NCBI RefSeq assembly: GCF_900078685.2 | Contig: NZ_LT546166.1 | Span: 1,151,351-1,215,350 of the forward strand | Source: Mycolicibacter icosiumassiliensis | GTDB taxonomy: Bacteria > Actinomycetota > Actinomycetes > Mycobacteriales > Mycobacteriaceae | Length of the DNA stretch: 64,000 bases | Reading direction: 5' to 3' | Shown here: positions 54,641 to 64,000 of the stretch, piece after piece | Position numbering within the stretch: position 1 is the first letter of the stretch | Layout of the letters: the number at the start of each line of letters is the position of its first letter | Position numbers and translations under genes: made by a program | Notes under the pieces: model-generated | The model's database searches: none | What the model saw: the letters and a program-made list of their open reading frames with translations, nothing else | What the model was told of the DNA's origin: nothing

Positions 54641-55474
54641 TCAGCTTCCCAATTCGATAGGGGCGCCCACCAGGGAGCCGTATTCCATCCAACTACCGTC
54701 GTAGTTCTTCACGTTGTGATGTCCGAGCAGTTCGCGTAGCACGAACCAGGTGTGCGACGAGCGTTCGCCGATCCGGCAGTAGGCGATGGTCTCTTTGTCG
54801 CCGTCCAGGCCGGCGTCGGCGTACAGCTTGGCCAGTTCCTCGTCGGACTTGAAGGTGCCGTCCTCGTTGGCGGCACGGCTCCACGGCACGTTGATCGCAC
54901 TGGGGATGTGTCCGCGTTGCTGGCTCTGCTCCTGGGGCAGGTGCGCCGGAGCCAGGATCTTGCCGGAGAACTCCTCGGGGGACCGCACGTCGACGAGGTT
55001 CTTGGTGTCGATCGCGGCGACCACCTCGTCGCGGCGGGCCCGCAGCGACTCATCCAGCGGCTTAGCGGTGTACGACGTGGCGGGCCGGCTGACCGGTTCG
55101 CTGGACAATGGACGCCCGTCGAGTTCCCACTTCTTGCGGCCGCCGTCGAGCAGCTTGACGGACTCGTGTCCGTAGAGCTTGAAGTACCAGTAGGCGAAGG
55201 CGGCGAACCAGTTGTTGTTGCCGCCGTAGAGGATCACGGTGTCGTCGCCTGAGACGCCGCGCTCGGAGAGCAACTTGGAAAAAGCGGCCTCGTCGATGAC
55301 GTCGCGGCGTACCGGGTCCTGCAGGTCCTTGCGCCAGTCCAGTCGGATCGCGCCCGGGATGTGGTTGATGTCGTAGACGCTGGTGTCTTCGTCGACTTCG
55401 ATAAAGACGGTGTTGGGCGCGTCGAGATTGCTCTGGGCCCAGTCGGTGGAGACCAGGACGTCCGAGCGTGCCAT
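54641..55474 (-). CDS. cysA2: thiosulfate sulfurtransferase CysA2
   Basis: A 277-residue two-domain rhodanese. The active C-terminal domain carries the catalytic loop YCRIGERSSHTW with Cys. The inactive N-terminal domain contains VILYGGNNNWFAAFAYW. It transfers sulfane sulfur from thiosulfate to cyanide or a protein acceptor. It lies 41 bp downstream of the DUF4395 gene in the poly-cysteine-led operon. Confidence 0.93.
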   Translation of the reverse strand: MARSDVLVSTDWAQSNLDAPNTVFIEVDEDTSVYDINHIPGAIRLDWRKDLQDPVRRDVIDEAAFSKLLSERGVSGDDTVILYGGNNNWFAAFAYWYFKLYGHESVKLLDGGRKKWELDGRPLSSEPVSRPATSYTAKPLDESLRARRDEVVAAIDTKNLVDVRSPEEFSGKILAPAHLPQEQSQQRGHIPSAINVPWSRAANEDGTFKSDEELAKLYADAGLDGDKETIAYCRIGERSSHTWFVLRELLGHHNVKNYDGSWMEYGSLVGAPIELGS

Positions 55475-55515
55475 GGTGGGAATCCTTCCAGTCGCTTCGG
55501 GGAAAATGCTGTGGG

Positions 55516-55965
55516 TTATGCCGTAGTTGGCCGTAAGCGCACGACGAGCGGGTAGAGCTGGCAGCCCAGACAGATACCGAAGGCGGCATTGAGGAAGGCC
55601 GCGGCCAGCGCGAAGGCGGTCGCAATCAGGCCGACGGTCGGAGCGCCAGCGAACCCGACGACCCCGATCACGGCAAACACCAGCCCGACCAGCTGGGCGA
55701 AGCGCAGCGGCGCCGCCGGCTCTCGCTCGGTGACCGGACCCAGCCGCGGCGCCACCAGCCGGCCGAACAGCAATCCATAGGGGTGGCGGCGGGGGCCCAG
55801 TCCCGCGCCGATCGCGAACACGACGGCCTGGGCGGCCAGCGCGGTGGCCGCACCCAGCGGGCTAAATTCGGAGATGAGTAGGACGGCCACCAGTACGGCG
55901 GTGGTGATCCAGGCGGTGAACCGGGGTCCCCGGACGTCTACCTGGGTGATGTCGGTGTTCGACAT
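55516..55965 (-). CDS. DUF4395 membrane protein
   Basis: A 149-residue protein with four predicted membrane helices. ATG 55965 follows an AGGAG site. A CLGCQLYPL motif near the C-terminus gives a CxxC pair, which fits a redox role in the sulfur operon (DUF4395 occurs with rhodaneses and DsbA/thioredoxin-like proteins). It lies between the poly-cysteine leader ORF and cysA2. Confidence 0.82.
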   Translation of the reverse strand: MSNTDITQVDVRGPRFTAWITTAVLVAVLLISEFSPLGAATALAAQAVVFAIGAGLGPRRHPYGLLFGRLVAPRLGPVTEREPAAPLRFAQLVGLVFAVIGVVGFAGAPTVGLIATAFALAAAFLNAAFGICLGCQLYPLVVRLRPTTA

Positions 55966-56053
55966 AAAATACTCCTGGCTGTCGTGGCGAGTGGCTGGTG
56001 GAGACATGCCACGGCTTCCCGGGCGGCTCCGATAGCGACGCGAAACGCGCGTC

Positions 56054-56143
56054 TCAGCGACAACGACAACAGCAGCAGCCCGCTACGCGGCACAGGTCGA
56101 CTGTGCGGCGCTTGGTGAGCACGAGCTCAAGGCGGGCGAACAC
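56054..56143 (-). CDS. poly-cysteine leader peptide (29 residues)
   Basis: The ORF starts at GTG 56143 and encodes a basic peptide ending AGCCCCRCR, with six Cys, five of them in the last seven residues. A TAGGCT -10 box (minus strand, 56151-56156) ends 7 nt before the GTG, so the transcript would begin at the start codon. Leaderless poly-cysteine ORFs upstream of sulfur genes act as cysteine-responsive attenuators in M. smegmatis. Here the downstream genes are DUF4395, cysA2 and sseC, so cysteine supply probably controls the operon. Confidence 0.82.
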   Translation of the reverse strand: MFARLELVLTKRRTVDLCRVAGCCCCRCR

Positions 56144-56172
56144 GGAGTAAAGCCTACCCAATGTCGCGGTGA

Positions 56173-56598
56173 TCAAGCCAACAGCGGTTCCAGTGCGGAA
56201 CGTAAATCCGTTGACGTCGGGACACCGGAGGCCCGGTAGCGCTGCCGGCCATCGGTGTCGAAAATCACTGTGGTGGGCAGGGACAGCACCGCGAACCTGC
56301 GGGCGGCCTCGGGGTTGGCGTCGATATCGATCTCGTGGTGGGCGACACCTCCGAGGTCATCGCAGACCTTTTCCACCACCCGGCGGACCCCGGCGCACGG
56401 TCCGCACCACGGCGCGGAGAAGTGCACCACCGCCGGGCCTCCGAGTGTCAAACCTAGGAAGGCAGCATCGGAAGCGGCGGCGGCCTCATCACCGGTCTCG
56501 GAGTCGGGAAGTTCCCGCAATACGCCGGCCCGTCGATTCAGCCACCATCCGATCGCGCCGGCGAACACCAGTGCGGCAACGATCGCAACGATGCTCAT
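56173..56598 (-). CDS. thiX: membrane-anchored thioredoxin-like protein
   Basis: A 141-residue protein (ThiX/Rv0816c orthologue by gene order). One N-terminal membrane helix (IVAIVAALVFAGAIGWWL) is followed by a thioredoxin domain with the active-site motif FSAPWCGPCAGVRR, EIDIDANPEAA and the cis-Pro loop LPTTVIF. Probably a thiol-disulfide exchange protein outside or at the membrane. Its start overlaps the lmeA stop by 4 bp. Confidence 0.9.
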   Translation of the reverse strand: MSIVAIVAALVFAGAIGWWLNRRAGVLRELPDSETGDEAAAASDAAFLGLTLGGPAVVHFSAPWCGPCAGVRRVVEKVCDDLGGVAHHEIDIDANPEAARRFAVLSLPTTVIFDTDGRQRYRASGVPTSTDLRSALEPLLA

Positions 56599-57386
56599 CT
56601 CGGGCGGAACCCGGGCAGGGTGACGGTCATGTCGTCGGCGATGCCCTCGATGATCACATCGGAGCCGCGGGCGCCCTGGCTGGTGGGGACCAACCCGAAC
56701 GGCAGTCGCTGCTGAGGCAGGTTGCCGCGGAACGCGGTGAGCACCGCGGCGCGCTGTTCATCGGGCACATCCTGGTCGGCGGTGTCCGGGCCGGTGAGGA
56801 TGCCGGTCGGAGTGATCACCAAGGTGCTGTGGTCAGCGCCGGCGATCGACAGATCCACGGCCACGCTCACCCGCTTGCCGAAACCTGCTGGCGTGCCGGT
56901 GAATACCAGCCCGTGGCTGCTGGAGATTCCGGACTCCGTGGTGCCGCCGGTGTTGTCGTTGGTCTCGGCGGGCGGGGCTTCCACCATCAGGTCGCGGATG
57001 CCCAGATAACGGCCCAAATGCACTGACCCGATGATAATCCGGCTCTCCAGCTTGGCCACCGGTATCGGGGCGTCCGGGCGGAACCGCCAGGTGGCGTCGG
57101 TCAGGTCGACCGAGTGCATGGTGGCCTCCAGCATCGACTTGCCGATCATCGGCTGCTCGACGGCAGGGGCCTTGATCTCCACTTCGTCGTAGTGATCGCG
57201 GCGCGCCTGCGGCAGGAATGGGAAGCCCAGGATCGCCACAAACGGGTCCGCGCGCAGGTCTGTGGCGCGGCGTACCGCCCGCGACAATTGGTACTCGGCG
57301 TAGACGCTTGCTCCGAAATCGACCCCGACCGCCACCAAGACCAGGGCCGCGATCGCGGCCGACATACCGATAAGCACCCTGCGCAC
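56595..57386 (-). CDS. lmeA: LmeA-type phospholipid-binding protein (DUF2993)
   Basis: A 263-residue exported protein with an N-terminal signal helix ([21 protein letters not shown]) and a DUF2993 domain ([20 protein letters not shown] is a hallmark). M. smegmatis LmeA binds phosphatidylinositol and is needed for lipomannan chain elongation in the cell envelope. Divergent from glnR and ahead of thiX in the same operon. Confidence 0.88.
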   Translation of the reverse strand: MRRVLIGMSAAIAALVLVAVGVDFGASVYAEYQLSRAVRRATDLRADPFVAILGFPFLPQARRDHYDEVEIKAPAVEQPMIGKSMLEATMHSVDLTDATWRFRPDAPIPVAKLESRIIIGSVHLGRYLGIRDLMVEAPPAETNDNTGGTTESGISSSHGLVFTGTPAGFGKRVSVAVDLSIAGADHSTLVITPTGILTGPDTADQDVPDEQRAAVLTAFRGNLPQQRLPFGLVPTSQGARGSDVIIEGIADDMTVTLPGFRPR

Positions 57387-57446
57387 TCGATCATTCTGGC
57401 AGGTCGCACGCTATCGTTAGATCACCTGGGACGCTGGAGGGCCTCA

Positions 57447-59122
<1,676 letters not shown>

Positions 59123-59138
59123 TGCGGCACCGGAATCT

Positions 59139-59156
59139 ATTCACCGCCCGTTCATC
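59139..59156 (+). promoter_or_regulatory. PHO box upstream of pstS
   Basis: ATTCACC and GTTCATC (59139-59145 and 59150-59156) are direct heptamers separated by GCCC, an 11-bp period. This matches the actinobacterial PHO box GTTCACC-N4-GTTCACC bound by PhoP/RegX3 in phosphate limitation. Confidence 0.6.
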
Positions 59157-59233
59157 TGCCATGTGGTTGCCATCCATAAGTGCCGCATACGTTCCCGGAG
59201 AGATTTGAACCGGAAGCGAGAAAGCGAGAACTG

Positions 59234-60352
59234 ATGAAACGCACAAAGGCGGGTCTTGCGCTGGCAGCGGCCGCGATGACCGGTCTGGCGCTCAGTGGCT
59301 GCGGCACCGATGACAACAATGCCAGCCCGGCCGGGACCGGCACCGCCGCGGGCAAAGCCGACTCCGCCGAGTGCGCCGGCAAGAACACGCTGACCGCCGA
59401 GGGATCAACTGCCCAGCAGAACGCGATCGCCGTGTTCAACCAGGTGTGGGGCAAACAGTGCTCGGGCAAGAACCTGTCCTACAACCCGACCGGGTCGGGC
59501 GCGGGCCGTGAACAGTTCATCGCCGGACACGTCGACTTCGCCGGTTCGGACTCGCCGCTGAGCGAAGCGCAGGTCGCCGAGGCGGCCGACCGGTGCGGCC
59601 AGAACCCGGCATGGCATCTGCCGCTGGTGTTCGGGCCGGTCAGCATCGCCTACCACCTCGACGGGGTGGAGAACCTGGTTCTCAACGGTGACGTGCTGGC
59701 CCGGATCTTCAGCGGCGCCATCACCAGCTGGAACGACCCCGCGCTGGTGGCCCTGAACCCGGGAGTGGAACTGCCGGCGATCGCCATCACGCCGATCTAC
59801 CGCTCGGACTCCTCTGGCACTACCGACAACTTCCAGAAGTACCTCAGCGCCGCAGCGCCCCAGACCTGGACCAAGGGTGAAGGCAGCGAATTCCAGGGCG
59901 GCGTCGGCGAGGGCGCGCAGAAGTCGGCCGGTGTCGTACAGGCGGTGCAGAGCACTCCTGGTGCCGTCGGTTACGTCGAGAAGGGCTTCGCCGACCAGGC
60001 CAACCTTCGGTCGGCGATGCTCGACTCGGGCTCCGGTGTGGTCGCCGCAACCGACGAATCGGCCGGTATCGCGATCCAGTCGGCCGGATTCGTCTCCGGG
60101 GACAGCAACGACATGCGGCTGGACCTGAGGTCGCTTTACGGCACCAAGCAGGCCGCCGCCTACCCGCTAGTCTTGGTGACCTATGAGATCGTCTGCTCCA
60201 AGGGCTACGACCCCGACACGTCGGCGGCCGTGAAGTCCTTCCTCAAGACGGCTTCCACCAGCGGCCAGGACGAATTGTCTTCCGCCGGTTACGTCCGGCT
60301 GCCGGACCAGTTGAAACGGCGCTTGAGTGCCGCCATCGACGCGATCCAGTAG
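59234..60352 (+). CDS. pstS: phosphate-binding lipoprotein PstS
   Basis: A 372-residue lipoprotein. ATG 59234 gives a signal peptide with lipobox LALSGCG. The mature protein carries the phosphate-binding motifs ITAWNDPALVALNPG-like (here AITSWNDPALVALNPG), YRSDSSGTTDNFQKYL and GSGAGREQFI. It feeds phosphate to the PstCAB transporter. The upstream PHO box indicates induction at low phosphate. Confidence 0.94.
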   Translation: MKRTKAGLALAAAAMTGLALSGCGTDDNNASPAGTGTAAGKADSAECAGKNTLTAEGSTAQQNAIAVFNQVWGKQCSGKNLSYNPTGSGAGREQFIAGHVDFAGSDSPLSEAQVAEAADRCGQNPAWHLPLVFGPVSIAYHLDGVENLVLNGDVLARIFSGAITSWNDPALVALNPGVELPAIAITPIYRSDSSGTTDNFQKYLSAAAPQTWTKGEGSEFQGGVGEGAQKSAGVVQAVQSTPGAVGYVEKGFADQANLRSAMLDSGSGVVAATDESAGIAIQSAGFVSGDSNDMRLDLRSLYGTKQAAAYPLVLVTYEIVCSKGYDPDTSAAVKSFLKTASTSGQDELSSAGYVRLPDQLKRRLSAAIDAIQ

Positions 60353-60377
60353 CCGCCGTGCCGCAAGCGATGAGGGG

Positions 60378-61382
60378 GTGTCAAGCATCGCCGACTCGTC
60401 TGTGTCCGTGCCTGAATCGACCCCGTCGGTGACCCCGACGGCGGTGCGTTCCACCGGAAGCCGCCTGCAAGATCGGCTGTTCCGTCTGGTCGCGGAAGGC
60501 TCCGGGGTGCTGATCATCGTCTTGATCAGTGCCGTCGGAGGCTTCCTACTGCTGCGGGCGATACCGGCGTTGCAGCGCAACCAGGAGAACTTCTTCACCT
60601 ACGGCGGCAGTTGGGTCACCACCAACACCTCCGCCATGCACTTCGGCATCGCCGAAATGTTGCAGGTGACGGTGTTCGTCTCGGTGTTCGCGCTGTTGCT
60701 GGCCATGCCGGTTGCGCTGGGCGTCGCGATTTATCTCGCCGAATACGCGCCCCGGCGGCTCGTGGGGCTCTTGGGCTACCTGGTCGAACTGTTGGCCGCT
60801 GTGCCCTCGATCATCTATGGAGCGTGGGGCTTGTATGTGCTGGCCCCGCAGTTGCGCGGCACCGCGCTATGGCTCAACGAACATCTCGGTGGCTTCTTCC
60901 TGTTCGCCGACGGCAACGCGTCGGTGGCCGGCGGCGGCACCATCTTCACCGGCGGAATCGTGCTGGCGGTGATGATTCTGCCGATCATCACCGCGGTCAC
61001 CCGCGAGGTGCTGGCGCAGACGCCCCGTGGCCAGGTCGAGGCCGCCCTGGCGCTGGGTGCGACCCGCTGGGAGGTGGTCAAGATGGTGATGCTGCCGTTC
61101 GGTCGCTCCGGCTACATCAGCGCCGCGATGCTGGGCTTAGGCCGCGCGCTCGGTGAGACGGTTGCGTTGCTGATCATCCTGCGCTCCACCCAGAAGGCGT
61201 TCAACTGGTCGCTGTTCGACGGCGGCTCCACCTTCGCCACCAAGATCGCCGCCACCGCATCGGAATTCAACGATCAGTACAAGGCGGGCGCCTACATCGC
61301 AGCCGGTCTGGTGCTGTTCGTCCTGACGCTTATCGTCAACGCGCTGGCGCGCATGGCGATCACCCAGAAGGTGCAGTCATGA
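60378..61382 (+). CDS. pstC: phosphate ABC transporter permease PstC
   Basis: A 334-residue permease with about six membrane helices and the ABC-permease EAA loop (QVEAALALGATRWEVVKMVMLP). A polar, Ser/Thr/Pro-rich N-terminus of about 45 residues is typical of mycobacterial PstC. GTG 60378 is chosen from its position 25 bp after pstS; it is followed without a gap by pstA. Confidence 0.92.
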   Translation: MSSIADSSVSVPESTPSVTPTAVRSTGSRLQDRLFRLVAEGSGVLIIVLISAVGGFLLLRAIPALQRNQENFFTYGGSWVTTNTSAMHFGIAEMLQVTVFVSVFALLLAMPVALGVAIYLAEYAPRRLVGLLGYLVELLAAVPSIIYGAWGLYVLAPQLRGTALWLNEHLGGFFLFADGNASVAGGGTIFTGGIVLAVMILPIITAVTREVLAQTPRGQVEAALALGATRWEVVKMVMLPFGRSGYISAAMLGLGRALGETVALLIILRSTQKAFNWSLFDGGSTFATKIAATASEFNDQYKAGAYIAAGLVLFVLTLIVNALARMAITQKVQS

Positions 61383-62293
61383 CCGCGTTGCTGGAGCGGC
61401 CCGTCAAGCTGCGCACGTTTGCCGGTGTCGGCCTGCGCCGCCGGGTGGCCAATTCGATTGCGACGGTGCTGGTCACCTCCGCGATGGCCTTGGCGTTGGT
61501 GCCCCTGGTATGGGTGATGTACTCGGTATTCGACTTCGGTTTCGGCGCCGTCAGTACCAGTGCCTGGTGGACCCACTCGCAGGCCGGCATGACGGCGTTC
61601 GTGGCCGGCGGCGGTGCCTACCATGCGATTATCGGCACCTTGCTGCAAGGACTGCTGTGTGCGGCCATCTCGATCCCGATCGGGATCTTCGTCGCGATCT
61701 ATCTCGTCGAATACGGTGCCGGTACCCGACTGGGCAAGCTCGCAACCTTCATGGTCGACATCCTCACCGGAGTGCCGTCGATCGTCGCAGCACTGTTCGT
61801 CTACGCGCTGTGGGTGGCCACCTTGGGATTTCACCGCTCCGGCTTCGCGGTGTCGCTGTCGTTGGTGTTGCTGATGGTGCCGGTGATCGTGCGAGCCACC
61901 GAGGAGATGCTGCGGATCATTCCGATGGACCTGCGCGAAGCCAGCTACGCGCTGGGCGCGCCGAAGTGGAAGACCATCACCAGCATCGTGATTCCGACCG
62001 CGTTGTCCGGCATCGTCACCGGCATTCTGTTGGCGCTGGCCCGGGTGATGGGCGAGACTGCGCCGCTGTTGATCCTGGTCGGCTATTCGCAGGCGATCAA
62101 TTTCGATATGTTCCACGGCTTCATGGGGTCGCTGCCGGGAATGATGTATGACCAGACGTCGGCCGGGGCGGGTACCAGCGCAGTTCCCACGGATCGGCTC
62201 TGGGGCGCTGCGCTGACGCTCATCCTGCTGATCGCGATACTCAATGTCGCGGCCAGGTTCGGGGCGCGCATCTTCGCTCCCAAGAAGTTCTAG
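61379..62293 (+). CDS. pstA: phosphate ABC transporter permease PstA
   Basis: A 304-residue permease with six predicted helices; the EAA loop reads [25 protein letters not shown] 61379 overlaps the pstC stop by 4 bp (ATGA), so translation is coupled. It pairs with PstC in the membrane. Confidence 0.93.
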   Translation: MTALLERPVKLRTFAGVGLRRRVANSIATVLVTSAMALALVPLVWVMYSVFDFGFGAVSTSAWWTHSQAGMTAFVAGGGAYHAIIGTLLQGLLCAAISIPIGIFVAIYLVEYGAGTRLGKLATFMVDILTGVPSIVAALFVYALWVATLGFHRSGFAVSLSLVLLMVPVIVRATEEMLRIIPMDLREASYALGAPKWKTITSIVIPTALSGIVTGILLALARVMGETAPLLILVGYSQAINFDMFHGFMGSLPGMMYDQTSAGAGTSAVPTDRLWGAALTLILLIAILNVAARFGARIFAPKKF

Positions 62294-62346
62294 ATCAGTC
62301 TCGACAACCAACCGCGTGGCGGTGGGCGAACAAGGAGAGCTGCACG

Positions 62347-63123
62347 GTGGCTAAAAGGTTGGATCTCACCGACCTCAACATCTATTACGGGTCGTTTCAC
62401 GCGGTGGCCGACGTGTCGCTGTCGGTCGCGCCGCGAAGTGTCACCGCGTTCATCGGACCGTCCGGTTGCGGCAAATCGACCGTGCTGCGCACGCTCAACC
62501 GGATGCACGAGACCACTCCTGGGGCTCGAATCGAGGGCTCGGTGCTGCTCGACGGCGAGAACATCTACCGTCCCGGCATCGACCCGGTGGGCGTTCGCCA
62601 AGCTGTCGGCATGGTATTTCAGCGCCCGAATCCCTTCCCCACCATGTCCATTCGCGACAATGTGGTGGCAGGTCTCAAGCTGCAAGGAATCCGCAACCGT
62701 CGAACGCTCGACGAAACCGCGGAGTTCTCTCTGCGCGGGGCGAACTTGTGGAACGAGGTCAAGGACCGGTTGGACAAGCCTGGCGGCGGGCTCTCCGGGG
62801 GTCAGCAGCAGCGGTTGTGCATCGCGCGAGCCATTGCGGTGCAGCCCGACGTTTTGTTGATGGATGAGCCCTGCTCGGCGTTGGATCCGATCTCGACGAT
62901 GGCCATCGAGGAGCTGATCTCGCAGCTCAAGCAGGACTACACCATCGTCATCGTCACGCACAATATGCAGCAGGCGGCGCGGGTGAGCGATCAGACGGCG
63001 TTCTTCAACCTGGCCGATGTCGGAAAACCCGGCCGGCTGATCGAGATCGACGGCACCGAAAAGATCTTCTCCAACCCCAGTTTCAAGGAAACCGAAGACT
63101 ACATCTCCGGCCGCTTCGGCTAG
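62347..63123 (+). CDS. pstB: phosphate ABC transporter ATPase PstB
   Basis: A 258-residue ABC ATPase: Walker [10 protein letters not shown], signature LSGGQQQR, Walker [14 protein letters not shown] and the H-loop [11 protein letters not shown] 62347 follows an AAGGAGAG site. It powers the PstCA channel. Its central part (62732-63013) is all but identical at DNA level with the second pstB downstream. Confidence 0.94.
   Translation: MAKRLDLTDLNIYYGSFHAVADVSLSVAPRSVTAFIGPSGCGKSTVLRTLNRMHETTPGARIEGSVLLDGENIYRPGIDPVGVRQAVGMVFQRPNPFPTMSIRDNVVAGLKLQGIRNRRTLDETAEFSLRGANLWNEVKDRLDKPGGGLSGGQQQRLCIARAIAVQPDVLLMDEPCSALDPISTMAIEELISQLKQDYTIVIVTHNMQQAARVSDQTAFFNLADVGKPGRLIEIDGTEKIFSNPSFKETEDYISGRFG
62732..63013 (+). 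repeat. near-identical block shared by the two pstB genes, copy 1
   Basis: 282 bp matching 63674-63955 except one base (C at 62904, T at 63846). The flanking parts of the two genes differ clearly, which points to recent gene conversion. Confidence 0.85.
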
Positions 63124-63288
63124 CGGCGATCGCTAGCGCGGTGTACATCGGCGGAGCCGGTGCTTTCCTCCAAATTGCAGGACTCAAGAACGTGGCTAGG
63201 CTGGCGCGCAGATCGTTGCTCCAAGAAGGTCTAGGCCGGCGAACATTCAGGCCGGGACAGGTTGAGTTGAGTGAGGAGAAGGCTGCCA

Positions 63289-64000
63289 GTGGCCAAAAGG
63301 TTGGACCTGAGCGACGTCAACATCTATTACGGGTCGTTTCACGCGGTTGCCGAGGTGACGTTGTCGGTACCGCCGCGCAGCGTCACCGCGTTCATCGGGC
63401 CATCGGGCTGCGGCAAGTCGACCGTGCTGCGCACCCTCAATCGGATGCACGAGGTCATCCAGGGGGCGCGGGTCGAGGGTTCGGTACTGCTGGACGGCGA
63501 GGACATCTACCACCCTGGCATCGACCCCGTGGGGGTACGTAAGGCGATCGGGATGGTGTTTCAGCGTCCAAACCCGTTTCCCACCATGTCGATCCGTGAC
63601 AACGTCGTCGCCGGGCTGACGCTGCAAGGGGTACGCAATCGCAAGTTGCTCGACGAGACCGTCGAGCAGTCGTTGCGCGGGGCGAACTTGTGGAACGAGG
63701 TCAAGGACCGGTTGGACAAGCCTGGCGGCGGGCTCTCCGGGGGTCAGCAGCAGCGGTTGTGCATCGCGCGAGCCATTGCGGTGCAGCCCGACGTTTTGTT
63801 GATGGATGAGCCCTGCTCGGCGTTGGATCCGATCTCGACGATGGCTATCGAGGAGCTGATCTCGCAGCTCAAGCAGGACTACACCATCGTCATCGTCACG
63901 CACAATATGCAGCAGGCGGCGCGGGTGAGCGATCAGACGGCGTTCTTCAACCTGGAGGCCGTCGGTAAACCCGGCCGGTTGGTCGAGATCGACGACACCG
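63289..64000 (+). CDS. pstB: second phosphate ABC transporter ATPase PstB (partial at window end)
   Basis: At least 237 residues from GTG 63289 (GAGGAGAAGG upstream); the end is beyond the window. It has the same motifs as the first Pst[18 protein letters not shown] and [12 protein letters not shown]. The N-terminal part differs from copy 1 at several positions ([37 protein letters not shown]), while the middle is nearly identical. A tandem duplication of pstB; both copies look functional. Confidence 0.93.
   Translation, partial: MAKRLDLSDVNIYYGSFHAVAEVTLSVPPRSVTAFIGPSGCGKSTVLRTLNRMHEVIQGARVEGSVLLDGEDIYHPGIDPVGVRKAIGMVFQRPNPFPTMSIRDNVVAGLTLQGVRNRKLLDETVEQSLRGANLWNEVKDRLDKPGGGLSGGQQQRLCIARAIAVQPDVLLMDEPCSALDPISTMAIEELISQLKQDYTIVIVTHNMQQAARVSDQTAFFNLEAVGKPGRLVEIDDT
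63674..63955 (+). repeat. near-identical block shared by the two pstB genes, copy 2
   Basis: Copy of 62732-63013 shifted by 942 bp, with a single silent difference at 63846. Confidence 0.85.

Overview
The window is a high-GC actinobacterial chromosome segment, almost certainly from a Mycobacteriaceae species. Evidence: a PGRS-repeat protein, REP13E12 remnants, mycothiol synthase (mshD), LmeA, an acyl-ACP desaturase of the DesA type, CysA2/SseC, DUF732 and DUF3073 proteins, and many genes whose start codon lies about 6 nt after a TANNNT -10 box, as in leaderless mycobacterial transcripts. From about 40.9 kb onward the order dyp-pepC-purL-purF-purM-DUF3073-ygfZ-pabC-nitrobindin-sseC-cysA2-thiX-lmeA-glnR-mshD-pstB follows the M. 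tuberculosis Rv0799c-Rv0820 block.

Layout. 1-13.5 kb: mixed metabolic genes (methyltransferases, a flavoprotein, a nitronate monooxygenase, an MgtC-like protein, hydrolases) plus a ParD-like/zeta toxin pair and two FKBP paralogues, one frameshifted. 13.5-17.5 kb: a tight five-gene operon (MarR regulator, PEP-mutase/isocitrate-lyase-type C-C lyase, LeuC-like and LeuD-like dehydratase subunits, PEBP-like protein) with a large palindrome over its promoter; it looks like a route for a 2-substituted malate, for example dimethylmalate. 17.6-21.0 kb: three toxin-antitoxin modules (MazEF, VapBC, Phd/VapC). A dif-like XerCD site sits at 21128-21155.

21333-27842: a complete 6.5-kb Tn7/Tn5053-like transposon (tnsA-tniA-tniB-tniQ). 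Both ends carry 20-bp transposase-binding repeats, the termini are TGTCC/GGACA, and the flanks form a 4-of-5-base duplication. A mycobacterial PGRS-repeat gene lies inside it, overlapping the end of tniQ, so it appears to be element-borne cargo read from the transposition operon. It carries a frameshift. This element, inserted about 180 bp from a dif-like site, is the most unusual thing here.

28-35.5 kb: NmrA and SGNH hydrolase genes divergent from a LysR regulator, another MazEF module, a truncated LuxR-type ATPase, a methyltransferase, a DesA-type desaturase, a decayed enoyl-CoA hydratase and secreted proteins. 35.9-39.8 kb: aconitase and a TehA-like transporter. 39.75-41.2 kb: a graveyard of REP13E12 and IS110 fragments that has truncated the DyP peroxidase gene, normally the cargo partner of encapsulin.

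41.2-64 kb: housekeeping genes for purine synthesis (purL, purF, purM), sulfur metabolism (cysA2, sseC, preceded by a poly-cysteine leader ORF), mycothiol (mshD), nitrogen regulation (glnR) and phosphate uptake (pstS-C-A-B with a PHO box and a second pstB that has undergone apparent gene conversion). Several genes look broken (FKBP paralogue, PGRS gene, pabC, dyp); assembly error is an alternative wherever a single-base shift in a GC-rich run is the only lesion.
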